A program made the translations under genes and the position numbers. Below are positions 1-8,680 of a DNA stretch of 59,646 bases, piece by piece. The stretch covers positions 1 to 59,646 of the forward strand of contig JAEZCJ010000166.1 in NCBI GenBank assembly GCA_023433615.1, given 5' to 3'. Numbering within the stretch: position 1 is the first letter of the stretch; every line of letters starts with the position of its first letter. The notes under the pieces are model-generated. The model was given only the letters and a program-made list of their open reading frames with translations. It was not told where the DNA came from and did no database searches. The DNA is from Bacillota bacterium. Lineage in GTDB: Bacteria; Bacillota; Bacilli; Paenibacillales; Paenibacillaceae.

Positions 1-26
1 CGATAAGAGAGAGAGGGAGGAAGAGA

Positions 27-1010
27 ATGGCGAACCCAACAGTAGAAGCGGCAGTAGAACCCGCTGCAATTGCGCCTGAAGTCAAAGTTCGCAAACCTGC
101 ATTCCTGCGCACCTTACGAGTGTACTGGATGTTCTACTTCATGATGCTGCCAGCGATTGTCGTTCTGGTGCTCAACAACTATATTCCAATGTTCGGCATT
201 CTGGTAGCTTTCAAGAAAGTAGACTATACAATCGGCATCCTCAACAGCCCGTGGAGCGGATTCGAGAACTTCAAGTACCTGTTCCTGACGAAGGATGCTT
301 ATATCATTACGCGGAACACGCTGCTCTACAATGCTGGCTTCATCGTGTGGAACCTGATCTTCCCGCTTACGTTCGCGATCATGCTGAACGAGATGAAGAA
401 CCGATTCTTGGCGAAGCTGCATCAGACGATCATGTTCCTGCCGTACTTTTTGTCCTACATCGTCATCAGCTACCTCGTGTTCGGCTTCATGAGCGGCGAG
501 CACGGCTACCTGAACAAGACGCTTCTTCCTGCACTCGGCATGGAAGAGATCAACTGGTACTTCGAACAGAAGGTATGGCCTTATGTCCTGTCCTTCGTCA
601 ACACGTGGAAATGGATGGGCTATAACACCGTCATCTACATGGCGGCGATCATCGGCATCGATGACGAGCTCTACGAGGCGGCGACGATCGACGGCGCCAA
701 TAAGTGGCAGCAAATTACGAAGATCACCATCCCGCTGCTGACACCGATCATTACGATTCTGACACTGCTGCAAGTCGGCAAAATCTTCAACGCAGACTTC
801 GGCTTGTTCTACCAAGTACCGCGTGAATCAGGGGTGTTGTTCCCCGTAACGAACGTAATCGATACGTACGTATACCGGACGTTCCTCACTGTCGGCGATA
901 TTGGGCTATCCTCTGCGGCAGGCTTGCTGCAATCGGTACTCGGCTTTGCGCTCGTCTTCCTCTCGAACTGGATCGTACGACGCATCAACAGCGACAACGC
1001 ACTATTCTGA
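27..1010 (+). CDS. Sugar ABC transporter permease, LplB type
   Basis: Inner-membrane permease of an oligosaccharide importer (binding-protein-dependent permease family 1). The 327 residues start with a ~25-residue cytoplasmic tail, then six predicted membrane segments; the first is around residues 35-55 (FMMLPAIVVLVLNNYIPMFG). The cytoplasmic EAA loop that contacts the ATPase is visible near residues 215-240 (EAATIDGANKWQQITKITIP). The start follows a GGGAGG ribosome-binding site. The gene is 16 bp upstream of the partner permease. No ATP-binding subunit is encoded nearby, as is usual for this subfamily, which probably uses a shared MsmX-like ATPase encoded elsewhere (inference). The substrate is unknown; the GH9 gene downstream suggests a beta-glucan or related oligosaccharide. 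Confidence 0.93.
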   Translation: MANPTVEAAVEPAAIAPEVKVRKPAFLRTLRVYWMFYFMMLPAIVVLVLNNYIPMFGILVAFKKVDYTIGILNSPWSGFENFKYLFLTKDAYIITRNTLLYNAGFIVWNLIFPLTFAIMLNEMKNRFLAKLHQTIMFLPYFLSYIVISYLVFGFMSGEHGYLNKTLLPALGMEEINWYFEQKVWPYVLSFVNTWKWMGYNTVIYMAAIIGIDDELYEAATIDGANKWQQITKITIPLLTPIITILTLLQVGKIFNADFGLFYQVPRESGVLFPVTNVIDTYVYRTFLTVGDIGLSSAAGLLQSVLGFALVFLSNWIVRRINSDNALF

Positions 1011-1026
1011 TAGGGAGGTAGCAGAT

Positions 1027-1971
1027 ATGGAAGCATCGGCCAAATCCGGCGGTCATAGCACAGAAAATTCGAATCCAATGAACCGGCTGCCTCTCGCAGC
1101 TAACTTGGGAGTCAATATCTTCTTCATCATCTATTCACTGCTCTGCGTCATTCCGCTGCTGCTGATTCTATCGGTTTCGTTCTCGAACGAAGAAGCAGTC
1201 ATCCGCGAAGGATATAAATTCATTCCGAGCGACTTGGATCTCGGCGCATACGAGTTTCTATTCAAGGATTTCCGTCAGATCGCTAGATCGTACGGCATCT
1301 CGATCGGCGTAACCGTAGCCGGCACGTTGATCAGTATCGCCTTCATGGCCTTGTATGCCTATCCGATCTCGCGTTCCGATTTTCCACATGCCAGATTCTT
1401 CACCTTCTTTGTCTTCTTCACTATGCTGTTCGGCGGCGGCTTGGTGCCATGGTACCTTGTCTACGTACAGATGCTTGATCTGAAGAACACGATGTGGGTA
1501 CTCATCATGCCGTATCTCATTGCAGCCTTCTTCGTCCTCATTATGCGAACATTTTTCCAGACGACGATCCCGGGTGCAGTGCTCGAGGCGGCCAAGATCG
1601 ATGGCGCCGGCGAACTGCGTATATTCGCGCAGATCGTCCTGCCGCTCTCGCTTCCGGTGTTGGCTACAGTAGCGCTATTCCAGACGCTGAACTATTGGAA
1701 CGACTGGTTCCTCAGCTTGATCTACATCACGACGAACGAGAACGTATCGGTTCAGTATCTCATGTATAAGACGATGCAGAACATCCAGTACCTTGCAACG
1801 AACAGTACAGCCATGCAGGCCATTCAAGCGGCAGGCGGCAACGTGACGTTCCCTGCAGAGACCGTACGGATGGCGATGGTCATCATCGGCGTCGGCCCGA
1901 TCGTCTTCGCCTATCCCTTCTTCCAGAAGTATTTCGTCAGAGGCATGACCGTAGGCGCCGTTAAGGGCTGA
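1027..1971 (+). CDS. Sugar ABC transporter permease, YtcP type
   Basis: Second permease subunit of the importer, 314 residues. The ATG at 1027 is chosen because TAGGGAGGT precedes it by 8 nt and the first permease ends at 1010; the reading frame itself is open further upstream inside that gene. Six membrane segments follow a short polar N-terminus. The EAA loop reads EAAKIDGAGELRIFAQIVLP, matching carbohydrate permeases of the YtcP/MalG side. The C-terminus ends in FFQKYFVRGMTVGAVKG, a typical ending for this family. It should pair with the product of 27-1010 and receive cargo from one or both lipoproteins encoded next. Confidence 0.93.
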   Translation: MEASAKSGGHSTENSNPMNRLPLAANLGVNIFFIIYSLLCVIPLLLILSVSFSNEEAVIREGYKFIPSDLDLGAYEFLFKDFRQIARSYGISIGVTVAGTLISIAFMALYAYPISRSDFPHARFFTFFVFFTMLFGGGLVPWYLVYVQMLDLKNTMWVLIMPYLIAAFFVLIMRTFFQTTIPGAVLEAAKIDGAGELRIFAQIVLPLSLPVLATVALFQTLNYWNDWFLSLIYITTNENVSVQYLMYKTMQNIQYLATNSTAMQAIQAAGGNVTFPAETVRMAMVIIGVGPIVFAYPFFQKYFVRGMTVGAVKG

Positions 1972-2008
1972 TCGGAAGACAGCGGCATGGGCCGCATACG
2001 AACGGCTG

Positions 2009-2064
2009 TAACCGAGATATCGGTATAGCATAAATACAAGAATCTAGGGAGGTCTATCCGCATT
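2009..2064 (+). promoter_or_regulatory. Leader of first binding-protein gene, duplicated upstream of the second
   Basis: This stretch has a small hairpin (CCGA GATA TCGG), then TATAGCATAAATACAA, then the ribosome-binding site TAGGGAGGTCTATCCGC. The same order occurs at 3749-3807: hairpin CCGAC ATC GTCGG, TCTAGCATATACAA, then TAGGGAGGTCTACCCGC. The leader was therefore copied with the gene. Its function (mRNA 5' end protection, processing site or promoter part) is not evident. Confidence 0.5.
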
Positions 2065-3627
2065 ATGAAGAAGAGAGCATCCATGCTCCTCATGCTGGTA
2101 ATGGCAGTAGCCATGATCGTATCGGCATGCGGCGGCAACAATGGCAACAACGGCAATAACGGCGGCAAGAACGCCGAGACGGCAGCACCGGCTAACAACG
2201 GCGGCAACAATGCTGCAGAACAGCCGGCGGCTGAAGAGCCTGCTGCATCCGATCTGAAGCCTTACGAGCTCAGCCTCTACTACCCTGGTACTCCGCAAAA
2301 AGACGAAAAAGTAGTGGAAGAAGCTCTGAACGCATTGCTCAAAGAAAGAATCAATGCAACAATCGATATCATTCCGATCGACTGGGGCGCATGGGATGAC
2401 AAGATGAACCTCATGATCGCTTCCCGCGAAAAAGCGGACATCATCTTCACGGCGCAATGGAACGGTCATGCGAAGAACGTTGCGAAAGGCGCGTTCCTGG
2501 ACATGGGCGACCTGCTCGCGAAGCATGGTCAAGGCGCTGTAGCGGCTCTGGACCCTGCCTTCCTCGAAGGCGCGAAGGTCAATGGCAAGAACTACGGCCT
2601 GCCGGCTAACAAAGAACTGGCTTCCGTTGGCGGCGTTGTATACAACAAGAAAATCGCTGACGAGCTTGGTCTGGACCTGAGCGGCGTGAAGACGATCGCT
2701 GACCTGACGCCGATTCTGGCACAAGTCAAAGAAAAGCGCCCTGATCTGATCCCTGTTTACTCCATCGGCGGCATGTTCAACTCGCACTACTTCGGTAACT
2801 ATGACTTCCTCGGCGATGCAACGATCCCAGGCGGAATCCTGAAGGACGAAGCATCTACGACGGTTCAAGCTGTAGAAGAAATGGATCGTTACAAAGAATA
2901 CCTGGCAATTGCACGCGATTGGTTCACGAAAGGCTACATCAACAAAGATGCAGCTACGACGCAGCTGTCCACGGCTGACGGCTGGAAAGCCGGCAACGTC
3001 TTCATGACGATCGAGCCGCTGAAGCCTGGCAAAGAAGTAGAAGTAGCGAATGCGGCAGGCCTGACGGGTCAGCTGGAGCAAATCGTACTGACGAACAAAA
3101 CGATCGCAACGTCCGAGACGGCTGGTTCGATGCTCGGCATCTCCTCCACTTCCGAAGATCCGGAGCGCGCGATGATGTTCATCAACCTGCTGCACACGGA
3201 CAAAGAAGTGAACAACATGCTCAACTTCGGTATCAAAGACGTGCACTACACGCTTAACGGCGAAATCATGACGGCTACGGACAAAACGGCTGACTATGCG
3301 CCAGGCGCTGCTTGGATGTTCGGCTCGATGTTCCTGAACTACCTGTGGGATTCCGAAGACCCAGACAAATGGGCGAAATACACGGAATTCAACCAGAACG
3401 CGATCGTCTCGCCAGGCCTTGGCTTCGTATTCGACAGCGAGCCTGTCAAAGCAGAAGTCGGCGCAATGGCTAACGTAATCAAGCAATACCAACGCGCTCT
3501 TGAAACGGGCTCCGTCGACACGGACAAAGTGCTGCCAGAATACCTCGCAGCTCTGAAAGCTGCCGGTCTGGACAAAGTAATTGCTGAGAAGCAAAAGCAA
3601 TTCGATGCATTCTTGGCTAGCAAATAA
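2065..3627 (+). CDS. Extracellular sugar-binding lipoprotein (LplA/YtcQ-like), copy 1
   Basis: Solute-binding lipoprotein of the importer, 520 residues. A lipoprotein signal peptide ends in VSAC (lipobox Cys about residue 22), followed by an Asn/Gly-rich and Ala/Glu/Pro-rich linker to about residue 65. The mature part is an extracellular solute-binding protein family 1 fold and begins YELSLYYPGTPQKDEK. It captures oligosaccharide outside the cell and delivers it to the two permeases upstream. It is closely similar along its full length to the next gene (3808-5376), indicating tandem duplication. An intrinsic terminator follows. The ligand cannot be read from the sequence. Confidence 0.93.
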   Translation: MKKRASMLLMLVMAVAMIVSACGGNNGNNGNNGGKNAETAAPANNGGNNAAEQPAAEEPAASDLKPYELSLYYPGTPQKDEKVVEEALNALLKERINATIDIIPIDWGAWDDKMNLMIASREKADIIFTAQWNGHAKNVAKGAFLDMGDLLAKHGQGAVAALDPAFLEGAKVNGKNYGLPANKELASVGGVVYNKKIADELGLDLSGVKTIADLTPILAQVKEKRPDLIPVYSIGGMFNSHYFGNYDFLGDATIPGGILKDEASTTVQAVEEMDRYKEYLAIARDWFTKGYINKDAATTQLSTADGWKAGNVFMTIEPLKPGKEVEVANAAGLTGQLEQIVLTNKTIATSETAGSMLGISSTSEDPERAMMFINLLHTDKEVNNMLNFGIKDVHYTLNGEIMTATDKTADYAPGAAWMFGSMFLNYLWDSEDPDKWAKYTEFNQNAIVSPGLGFVFDSEPVKAEVGAMANVIKQYQRALETGSVDTDKVLPEYLAALKAAGLDKVIAEKQKQFDAFLASK

Positions 3628-3670
3628 TTAAAAAAAGTGATAAGAATGTCATTAAAACACTAAACAAGTC

Positions 3671-3705
3671 ACGGCGCCGATAGTTCATCGGCGCCGTTCT
3701 TGTTT
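3671..3705 (+). terminator. Intrinsic terminator between the two binding-protein genes
   Basis: A perfect 10-bp stem (ACGGCGCCGA / TCGGCGCCGT) with a 7-nt loop is followed by TCTTGTTT. It separates the first binding-protein gene from its duplicate, so the second copy may need its own promoter or partial read-through. Confidence 0.8.
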
Positions 3706-3723
3706 ATAATCAAGACAAGAAGT

Positions 3724-3737
3724 TGAAAGCGGTTCCA
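3724..3737 (+). promoter_or_regulatory. Candidate cre (CcpA/LacI-family) operator
   Basis: TGAAAGCGGTTCCA matches the catabolite-responsive element consensus TGWAARCGYTWNCW at 13 of 14 positions. It lies between the terminator of copy 1 and the start of copy 2. Carbon-catabolite or LacI-type control of the second binding-protein gene is inferred. No convincing -35/-10 pair was seen next to it. Confidence 0.5.
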
Positions 3738-3807
3738 TACGCTTGGCTATATCCGACATCGTCGGTCTAGCATATACAATCACTCATATAGGGAGGTCTA
3801 CCCGCTC

Positions 3808-5376
3808 ATGAGACAGAAGAACAACAAAGCATTCTTGATTCTTTCATTACTAATGGTTGTCGCACTGATCGTATCTGCATGTGGAGGCGGCAACAACAAC
3901 AGCAACAGCGGCAACAACGGTAAAAACAATGCACAGCCGGCAGCAGAGACGCCGAAGGACAACGGAGCTGAACCCGCAGCCGAAGCGCCAGCGGCAAGTG
4001 ATTTGAAGCCATATGCTATCAGCCTTTATTACCCTGGCACGGCTCAGAAGGACGAGAAGGTCGTCGAAGATGCATTGAACGTGCTGCTCACTAAGGAAAT
4101 TAACGCAACGATCGATCTGATTCCGATCGATTGGGGCGCTTGGGACGATAAGATGAACCTGATGATCGCATCCCGCGAGAAAGCAGATATCATCTTCACG
4201 GCACAGTGGAACGGACACGCGAAGAACGTTGCGAAAGGTGCGTTCCTTGAACTGGGCGACCTGCTAGCGAAGCATGGCCAAGGCGCTGTAGAAGGTCTTG
4301 ACCCGGCGTTCCTCGAGGGAGCGAAGATCAACGGCAAGAACTACGGCGTACCGACGAACAAAGAGCTGGCTTCCGCAGGCGGCATTATCTACAACAAGAA
4401 AATCGCCGATGAACTCGGACTTGATCTCAGCGGCGTGAAGACGCCTGCCGACATCACGCCGATTCTGGCACAAGTCAAAGAGAAGCGTCCGGATCTGACA
4501 CCGATGTTCTCCATCGGCGGCATGTTCAACTCTCACTTCTTCGGCAACTACGACTTCCTGGGCGACGGTACGATTCCCGGCGCTATTCTGAAGGACGTAG
4601 ACTCCACCACGGTTCAAGCCGTCGAAGAGATGGATCGCTACAAAGAGTACCTTGCGATTGCACGCGAATGGTTCCAGAAGGGCTACATCAACAAGGACGC
4701 CGCGACGACGCAATTGGGCACGGCAGACGCATGGAAAGCCGGCAACGTCTTCATGACGATCGATCCGATGAAGCCGGGCAAAGCGGATGAGGTAGCGAAC
4801 GCAGCAGGCCTGCAAGGCCAGCTCGAGCAGATCATCATGACGAACAAGACAGTTGCAACGTCCGAGACGGCCGGCTCGATGCTGGGTATTTCCTCGACGT
4901 CCGAGGATCCGGAACGCGCGATGATGTTCATCAACCTGCTGCACACGAACAAGGAAATCAACAACATGCTGAACTTCGGCATTGAAGGCACGCACTTCAC
5001 GCGTAACGGCGAGATCATCTCCCCTACGGACAGAACGCCGGACTACTCGCCGGGTTCTGCATGGATGTTCGGTTCGCAATTCCTGAACTACGTATGGGAT
5101 TCCGAGGATCCGGAGAAATGGGCGAAGTTCAAAGAGTTCAACCAGAACGCAATCGTCTCCCCAGGTCTGGGCTTCGTATTCGACAGCGAGCCTGTGAAGG
5201 CGGAAGTCGGCGCAATGGCGAACGTCATTAAGCAGTACCAGCGTGCACTCGAGACGGGTTCCGTAGACACGGACAAAGTGTTGAAAGAGTACTTGGCTGC
5301 TCTCCGTGCTGCCGGTCTCGACAAAGTCATTACCGAGAAGCAAAAACAATTCGATGCCTTCTTGGCAAGCAAGTAA
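3808..5376 (+). CDS. Extracellular sugar-binding lipoprotein, copy 2
   Basis: Paralogue of the preceding lipoprotein, 522 residues, nearly collinear with it. The signal peptide ends in VSAC (Cys about residue 25) and is followed by an Asn/Gly-rich linker. The mature domain starts YAISLYYPGTAQKDEK. Differences are spread through the gene and many are synonymous, so the duplication is not recent. The start is set by TAGGGAGGT 12 nt upstream. A terminator and a candidate cre site before it, plus a hairpin after it, make independent expression plausible. The two copies may differ in ligand or chain-length preference, which is not visible here. Confidence 0.93.
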   Translation: MRQKNNKAFLILSLLMVVALIVSACGGGNNNSNSGNNGKNNAQPAAETPKDNGAEPAAEAPAASDLKPYAISLYYPGTAQKDEKVVEDALNVLLTKEINATIDLIPIDWGAWDDKMNLMIASREKADIIFTAQWNGHAKNVAKGAFLELGDLLAKHGQGAVEGLDPAFLEGAKINGKNYGVPTNKELASAGGIIYNKKIADELGLDLSGVKTPADITPILAQVKEKRPDLTPMFSIGGMFNSHFFGNYDFLGDGTIPGAILKDVDSTTVQAVEEMDRYKEYLAIAREWFQKGYINKDAATTQLGTADAWKAGNVFMTIDPMKPGKADEVANAAGLQGQLEQIIMTNKTVATSETAGSMLGISSTSEDPERAMMFINLLHTNKEINNMLNFGIEGTHFTRNGEIISPTDRTPDYSPGSAWMFGSQFLNYVWDSEDPEKWAKFKEFNQNAIVSPGLGFVFDSEPVKAEVGAMANVIKQYQRALETGSVDTDKVLKEYLAALRAAGLDKVITEKQKQFDAFLASK

Positions 5377-5402
5377 TTCGTCTCGACCTATTGTATAATA
5401 CG

Positions 5403-5437
5403 ATCAAGGCCCCTTCGATTCGGGAAGGGGCCTTGAT
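5403..5437 (+). terminator. Strong hairpin between binding-protein gene and GH9 gene
   Basis: A perfect 14-bp stem (ATCAAGGCCCCTTC / GAAGGGGCCTTGAT) with a 7-nt loop is followed by GTCTTG, a weak U-tract. It ends about 10 nt before the ribosome-binding site of the GH9 gene (AAGGGAGGTC at 5446-5455). A TATAAT at 5394-5399 sits just before the stem. The hairpin could end the ABC transcript or lie in the GH9 leader. Confidence 0.65.
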
Positions 5438-5463
5438 GTCTTGTAAGGGAGGTCAAGAAGGAT

Positions 5464-7317
5464 ATGCTGCAGAATCGCAAAGGATGGATGACCGGAATAA
5501 GCGCGCTGGTAGTCTGTATCGCGTTAATGCTTGCTTATCGTTCGTGGACCGGCAATGATTTGTTCCCGAACAAGTCCCAAGCACCGATGAACGTCTCGAG
5601 CGGCGAGGCCGATCAAGCAGCGCAGGCTCCGGTCATTGCGGCGATCGCGTATAATCAGTTGGGGTACTTGCCGGAGGCGGATAAGGTTGCGGTCATCGTC
5701 ACGTCGGCACAGGAACCGGTCGATTGGGTGCTGCGATCGATGGACAGCGGTGAAGTCGCGCTGCGCGGAACGACGGAGATCTATGGCATGGACGGCGCTT
5801 CGCGTGATTCGCTGCATCACGCCGACTTCTCGGAAGCCATGCGTGAAGGAACCTACGAGCTTATCGTCGGTACGGCCGCGAGCGGTCCGATCACGATCGG
5901 GAAGGATATCTATGCCAAGCTCCCGCAGGAGGCAATGGCCTATTATTATTATCATCGGTTGGGGATCGAGCTGGATCCTCAATGGTTAGCAGATCCACGG
6001 CATGTAAGGCCGGCGCTGCATGCGGATGACGAACGGATCGCCTGTTACGCGGATTGGTGCGAAGGCACGATGAACGCGCGATACGCATGGGCAGACGCAG
6101 GCGACTACGGGATTTATCCCGTTAACCATGCGATCTCGGCCTGGACGCTGCTCAATCTGCTGGAGAGCGATCCGCAAGCATTCCCGGACGGCTCCCTGTC
6201 GATTCCCGAGCGGGACAATGGCATACCTGACTTGCTCGATGAGGTCGTTTTCGGCTCGACCTATATGAAGGGGCTCCTGCTGCCTGGCGATTATCTCGTT
6301 ACTCATAAGATACATAATGAGACGTGGAGCGTCTTTCCGATTCCGGATGCCGCGTCGGAGAATCGTTACGCGCGAACCGCGCAGCCGCCATCGACTGCCG
6401 CGACCTATGCCGTTGCCCGCGTTGCGGGCCAGATCGCGCGGCTCTTGGGGCCCTATGACGCAGCGGAGGCGGATGCTTGGTGGGCCGTAGCTTCGGATGC
6501 CTGGGACCGTGCCGATCGACTGCCGGTGAAGCTATACACGGCCGCAACGATCGATGCTCCGGGAGGCGGGAACTATGAGGATGGCCAGATCGCCGACGAT
6601 CGGTACGCGGCAGCCGTGGAGATGTACTTAACGGCGCTTCAACGGAACGACACAGTCCGATTAGCGGACTATCGGAATGCGGTTCGGCTATCCCCCCAGT
6701 ACGGTCAGGTCGGCGTGTTCGATTGGGAACATACGGCTGCCGTGGGCACGCTCTCGCTCCTTACCGTGGAGAACGACCTTCCGCAAATCGAACGAGACGC
6801 CATGCGCAATAAGCTGGAAGAGCAAGCGCTGCTTATTCTCAGGACACTGCAGCGGGAAGGATACCGCACGCCGGTCGACGTCTACGTATGGGGATCGAAT
6901 GGCGAAGTGCTGAAGAAGATGATGCTGCTCGGCCATACGCATGCGATAACGAAGGACGATCAATATTTGAGAGGCATGCTCAGCAGCATGGATTACATCT
7001 TGGGCACGAATGCGATGCAGCAATCATATATAACCGGCTATGGGGGCCGTGCGGAGACCGACACGCATGACCGCTGGGCGTGGAACAGATTCTTGACTGG
7101 CGTCCCTTATCCGAGCGGTTGGCTGTCCAGCGGGCCGAACAATGCCGCGATTAACGATGGCGCGACGCCCAAGGATGCCGCCGAAGCCAAATCTTATGCA
7201 GCGCGAGGAACCGCACCGACTGCTTGGGCTTCCAAGGAAAACTCCATCAGCTTGAACGCGCCGCTCGCATGGGCGGCATGGTATCTGCATGCGAGAGGCA
7301 ATGATCTTCGTTCATAA
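5464..7317 (+). CDS. Glycoside hydrolase family 9 protein with CelD-type N-terminal Ig domain
   Basis: Predicted extracytoplasmic glycosidase, 617 residues. A signal-anchor segment (about residues 8-25) is followed by an Ig-like CelD_N domain (about 57-150, IAYNQLGYLPEADKVAVIV) and an (alpha/alpha)6 GH9 catalytic domain. Active-site signatures are visible: DAGDYG (Asp211/Asp214, nucleophile-activating acidic pair) and the C-terminal proton-donor motif SKENSISLNAPLAW (Glu592). No cellulose-binding module or dockerin is attached. GH9 enzymes include endoglucanases and exo-acting glucosidases or glucosaminidases; the exact specificity is open. Its place behind a sugar importer suggests it trims oligosaccharides at the cell surface before or after uptake (inference). 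Confidence 0.88.
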   Translation: MLQNRKGWMTGISALVVCIALMLAYRSWTGNDLFPNKSQAPMNVSSGEADQAAQAPVIAAIAYNQLGYLPEADKVAVIVTSAQEPVDWVLRSMDSGEVALRGTTEIYGMDGASRDSLHHADFSEAMREGTYELIVGTAASGPITIGKDIYAKLPQEAMAYYYYHRLGIELDPQWLADPRHVRPALHADDERIACYADWCEGTMNARYAWADAGDYGIYPVNHAISAWTLLNLLESDPQAFPDGSLSIPERDNGIPDLLDEVVFGSTYMKGLLLPGDYLVTHKIHNETWSVFPIPDAASENRYARTAQPPSTAATYAVARVAGQIARLLGPYDAAEADAWWAVASDAWDRADRLPVKLYTAATIDAPGGGNYEDGQIADDRYAAAVEMYLTALQRNDTVRLADYRNAVRLSPQYGQVGVFDWEHTAAVGTLSLLTVENDLPQIERDAMRNKLEEQALLILRTLQREGYRTPVDVYVWGSNGEVLKKMMLLGHTHAITKDDQYLRGMLSSMDYILGTNAMQQSYITGYGGRAETDTHDRWAWNRFLTGVPYPSGWLSSGPNNAAINDGATPKDAAEAKSYAARGTAPTAWASKENSISLNAPLAWAAWYLHARGNDLRS

Positions 7318-7321
7318 CGGT

Positions 7322-7474
7322 TCACTGCCTCTTCTTCCAAGCCGGATCGCCGTAATGATGAATGGAGCTGTTCACCCGGTAGACGGAATACGGCACGATG
7401 AAGGTTAGAAAGGCACATAAGAAAACCATGCCGGAAGGGATACTCCCGAATAAAATTCTGAATATCGTATTCAT
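7322..7474 (-). CDS. Small membrane protein at the end of the ger operon
   Basis: A 50-residue ORF starts 6 bp after the gerC stop on the minus strand; it begins MNTIFRILFGSIPSGMV and ends DPAWKKRQ. One hydrophobic segment (about residues 15-32) is followed by a polar tail with YGDPAWKK. Tight spacing and co-orientation suggest it is the last gene of the germination operon; a GAAGGG inside the end of gerC could serve as ribosome-binding site. No family was recognised. It could be a small partner of the Ger complex, analogous in size to GerD/GerW-type accessory peptides only by position (inference). Confidence 0.55.
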   Translation of the reverse strand: MNTIFRILFGSIPSGMVFLCAFLTFIVPYSVYRVNSSIHHYGDPAWKKRQ

Positions 7475-7480
7475 GACCCG

Positions 7481-8680
7481 CTAGTTCCCTTCTTCGGTCT
7501 TAATAATATTGCCTACGCGGCGCAATTCTACATAAGGGACGACATCGATCTTCACATTCGGGAAGATGCTCTCGTTCCACTCGTTCTTAATCTGCTTCCA
7601 GATCCCGTAATGGTTGTGCCGCAGCCACGCACTGAGGCCGATTACGTCTTCACGGTATTTCTTCTGAAGCTTATCGATTGTCAGCCTGCATGTCGCTTCA
7701 ATCTGAGCCTCAAGCTTCTGTTGCATCTCGATCGTCTCGCGGTCCGTATCGACTGCCGTGTCACCGGGCGACTTGTCAAGCATGCCCTCTACCCTAATAT
7801 TGATCGTAAAAGAGATGTCTCGCGGGCTGCGGATATCGGCTCGTATGCTGCGCTGAGCAACCTCCAATTCGATATCGATCGTGCTTCCGTCGTACTTGGT
7901 CTTCAGAATGCCGCCTTTGGTCCGATTCTGAAGCAGATTAAGGCCTTGCGTCTCGGGTCCGTTCAGGAAACCGAGCAAGAGGTTGGACTTCCCTTCGAAC
8001 ACCGCCGCGCCGTCGAACGACGCGTCATGCCCTTTGGTAAGCACAGTCTGGATCGTGTAGCCGTCCTTCTTCAGCATATATTCATGCATATCCCCGATTC
8101 TGGTCGGGGGCAGCATATAAGAAGTGTTCTTTATGTTCTCGCTGACCGACACGAGATAAGAGACCGGATATTTCTCATTGAGGGAGGCTACATCCAACAC
8201 ATTCTTTGCGCTGCCGCGCGAGACGATGATCTTGATATCGCGCCGCATCTCGACGTCACGCAGAAAATAGTCCAGCACATCCGTTACCGCATCCGGCTTA
8301 CGTGCCAATTCCGCGGATAGGATAATCATCTGCAAATGCTCGAAGTAGGGCGATCGACCGACCATCGACGAGACGCGTGACGTGATAGAGGGCAGCGAAT
8401 CCTCTTCGGTTGTAATGTTCATGTGCGCTTCTTGGGGCTTCCCTCCGCCCATTCCGCCGGCGGTGCTCGATAGACCGCTAGGTTTCACGATCTGGTAGGT
8501 ACCGCGATAAGCCTTGCTCTTCTTCTGCGATTGCTCCTCACCTTCCGGCTCCGGCACCGCCGCATCGACGCCGACCCCCACGACGAAGCCCCGTTGGTCG
8601 ATCTCCACCCTGTCCCAACAGCCCGCAAGACTGAGGCAGACGCTTACGAGCACAGCCGCTGCGACTGCGCGCTTAACCAT
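7481..8680 (-). CDS. Ger(x)C family spore germination lipoprotein (GerC subunit)
   Basis: C subunit of a spore germinant receptor, 399 residues. A lipoprotein signal peptide ends LAGC (Cys about residue 21), followed by the family hallmark WDRVEIDQRGFVVGVGVD. The remainder is the three-domain GerAC fold ending near NVKIDVVPYVELRRVGNII. It sits on the outer face of the spore inner membrane and joins the A and B subunits. The start ATG overlaps the end of gerB by 8 bp, indicating translational coupling. Confidence 0.93.
   Translation of the reverse strand: MVKRAVAAAVLVSVCLSLAGCWDRVEIDQRGFVVGVGVDAAVPEPEGEEQSQKKSKAYRGTYQIVKPSGLSSTAGGMGGGKPQEAHMNITTEEDSLPSITSRVSSMVGRSPYFEHLQMIILSAELARKPDAVTDVLDYFLRDVEMRRDIKIIVSRGSAKNVLDVASLNEKYPVSYLVSVSENIKNTSYMLPPTRIGDMHEYMLKKDGYTIQTVLTKGHDASFDGAAVFEGKSNLLLGFLNGPETQGLNLLQNRTKGGILKTKYDGSTIDIELEVAQRSIRADIRSPRDISFTINIRVEGMLDKSPGDTAVDTDRETIEMQQKLEAQIEATCRLTIDKLQKKYREDVIGLSAWLRHNHYGIWKQIKNEWNESIFPNVKIDVVPYVELRRVGNIIKTEEGN

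Noticed and set aside
114..815. Long antisense frames opposite most genes (for example 114-815, 2044-3600 and 45961-47532 on minus)
   Set aside because: They mirror GC-rich codon use of genuine genes on the other strand and show no protein family features or ribosome-binding sites.
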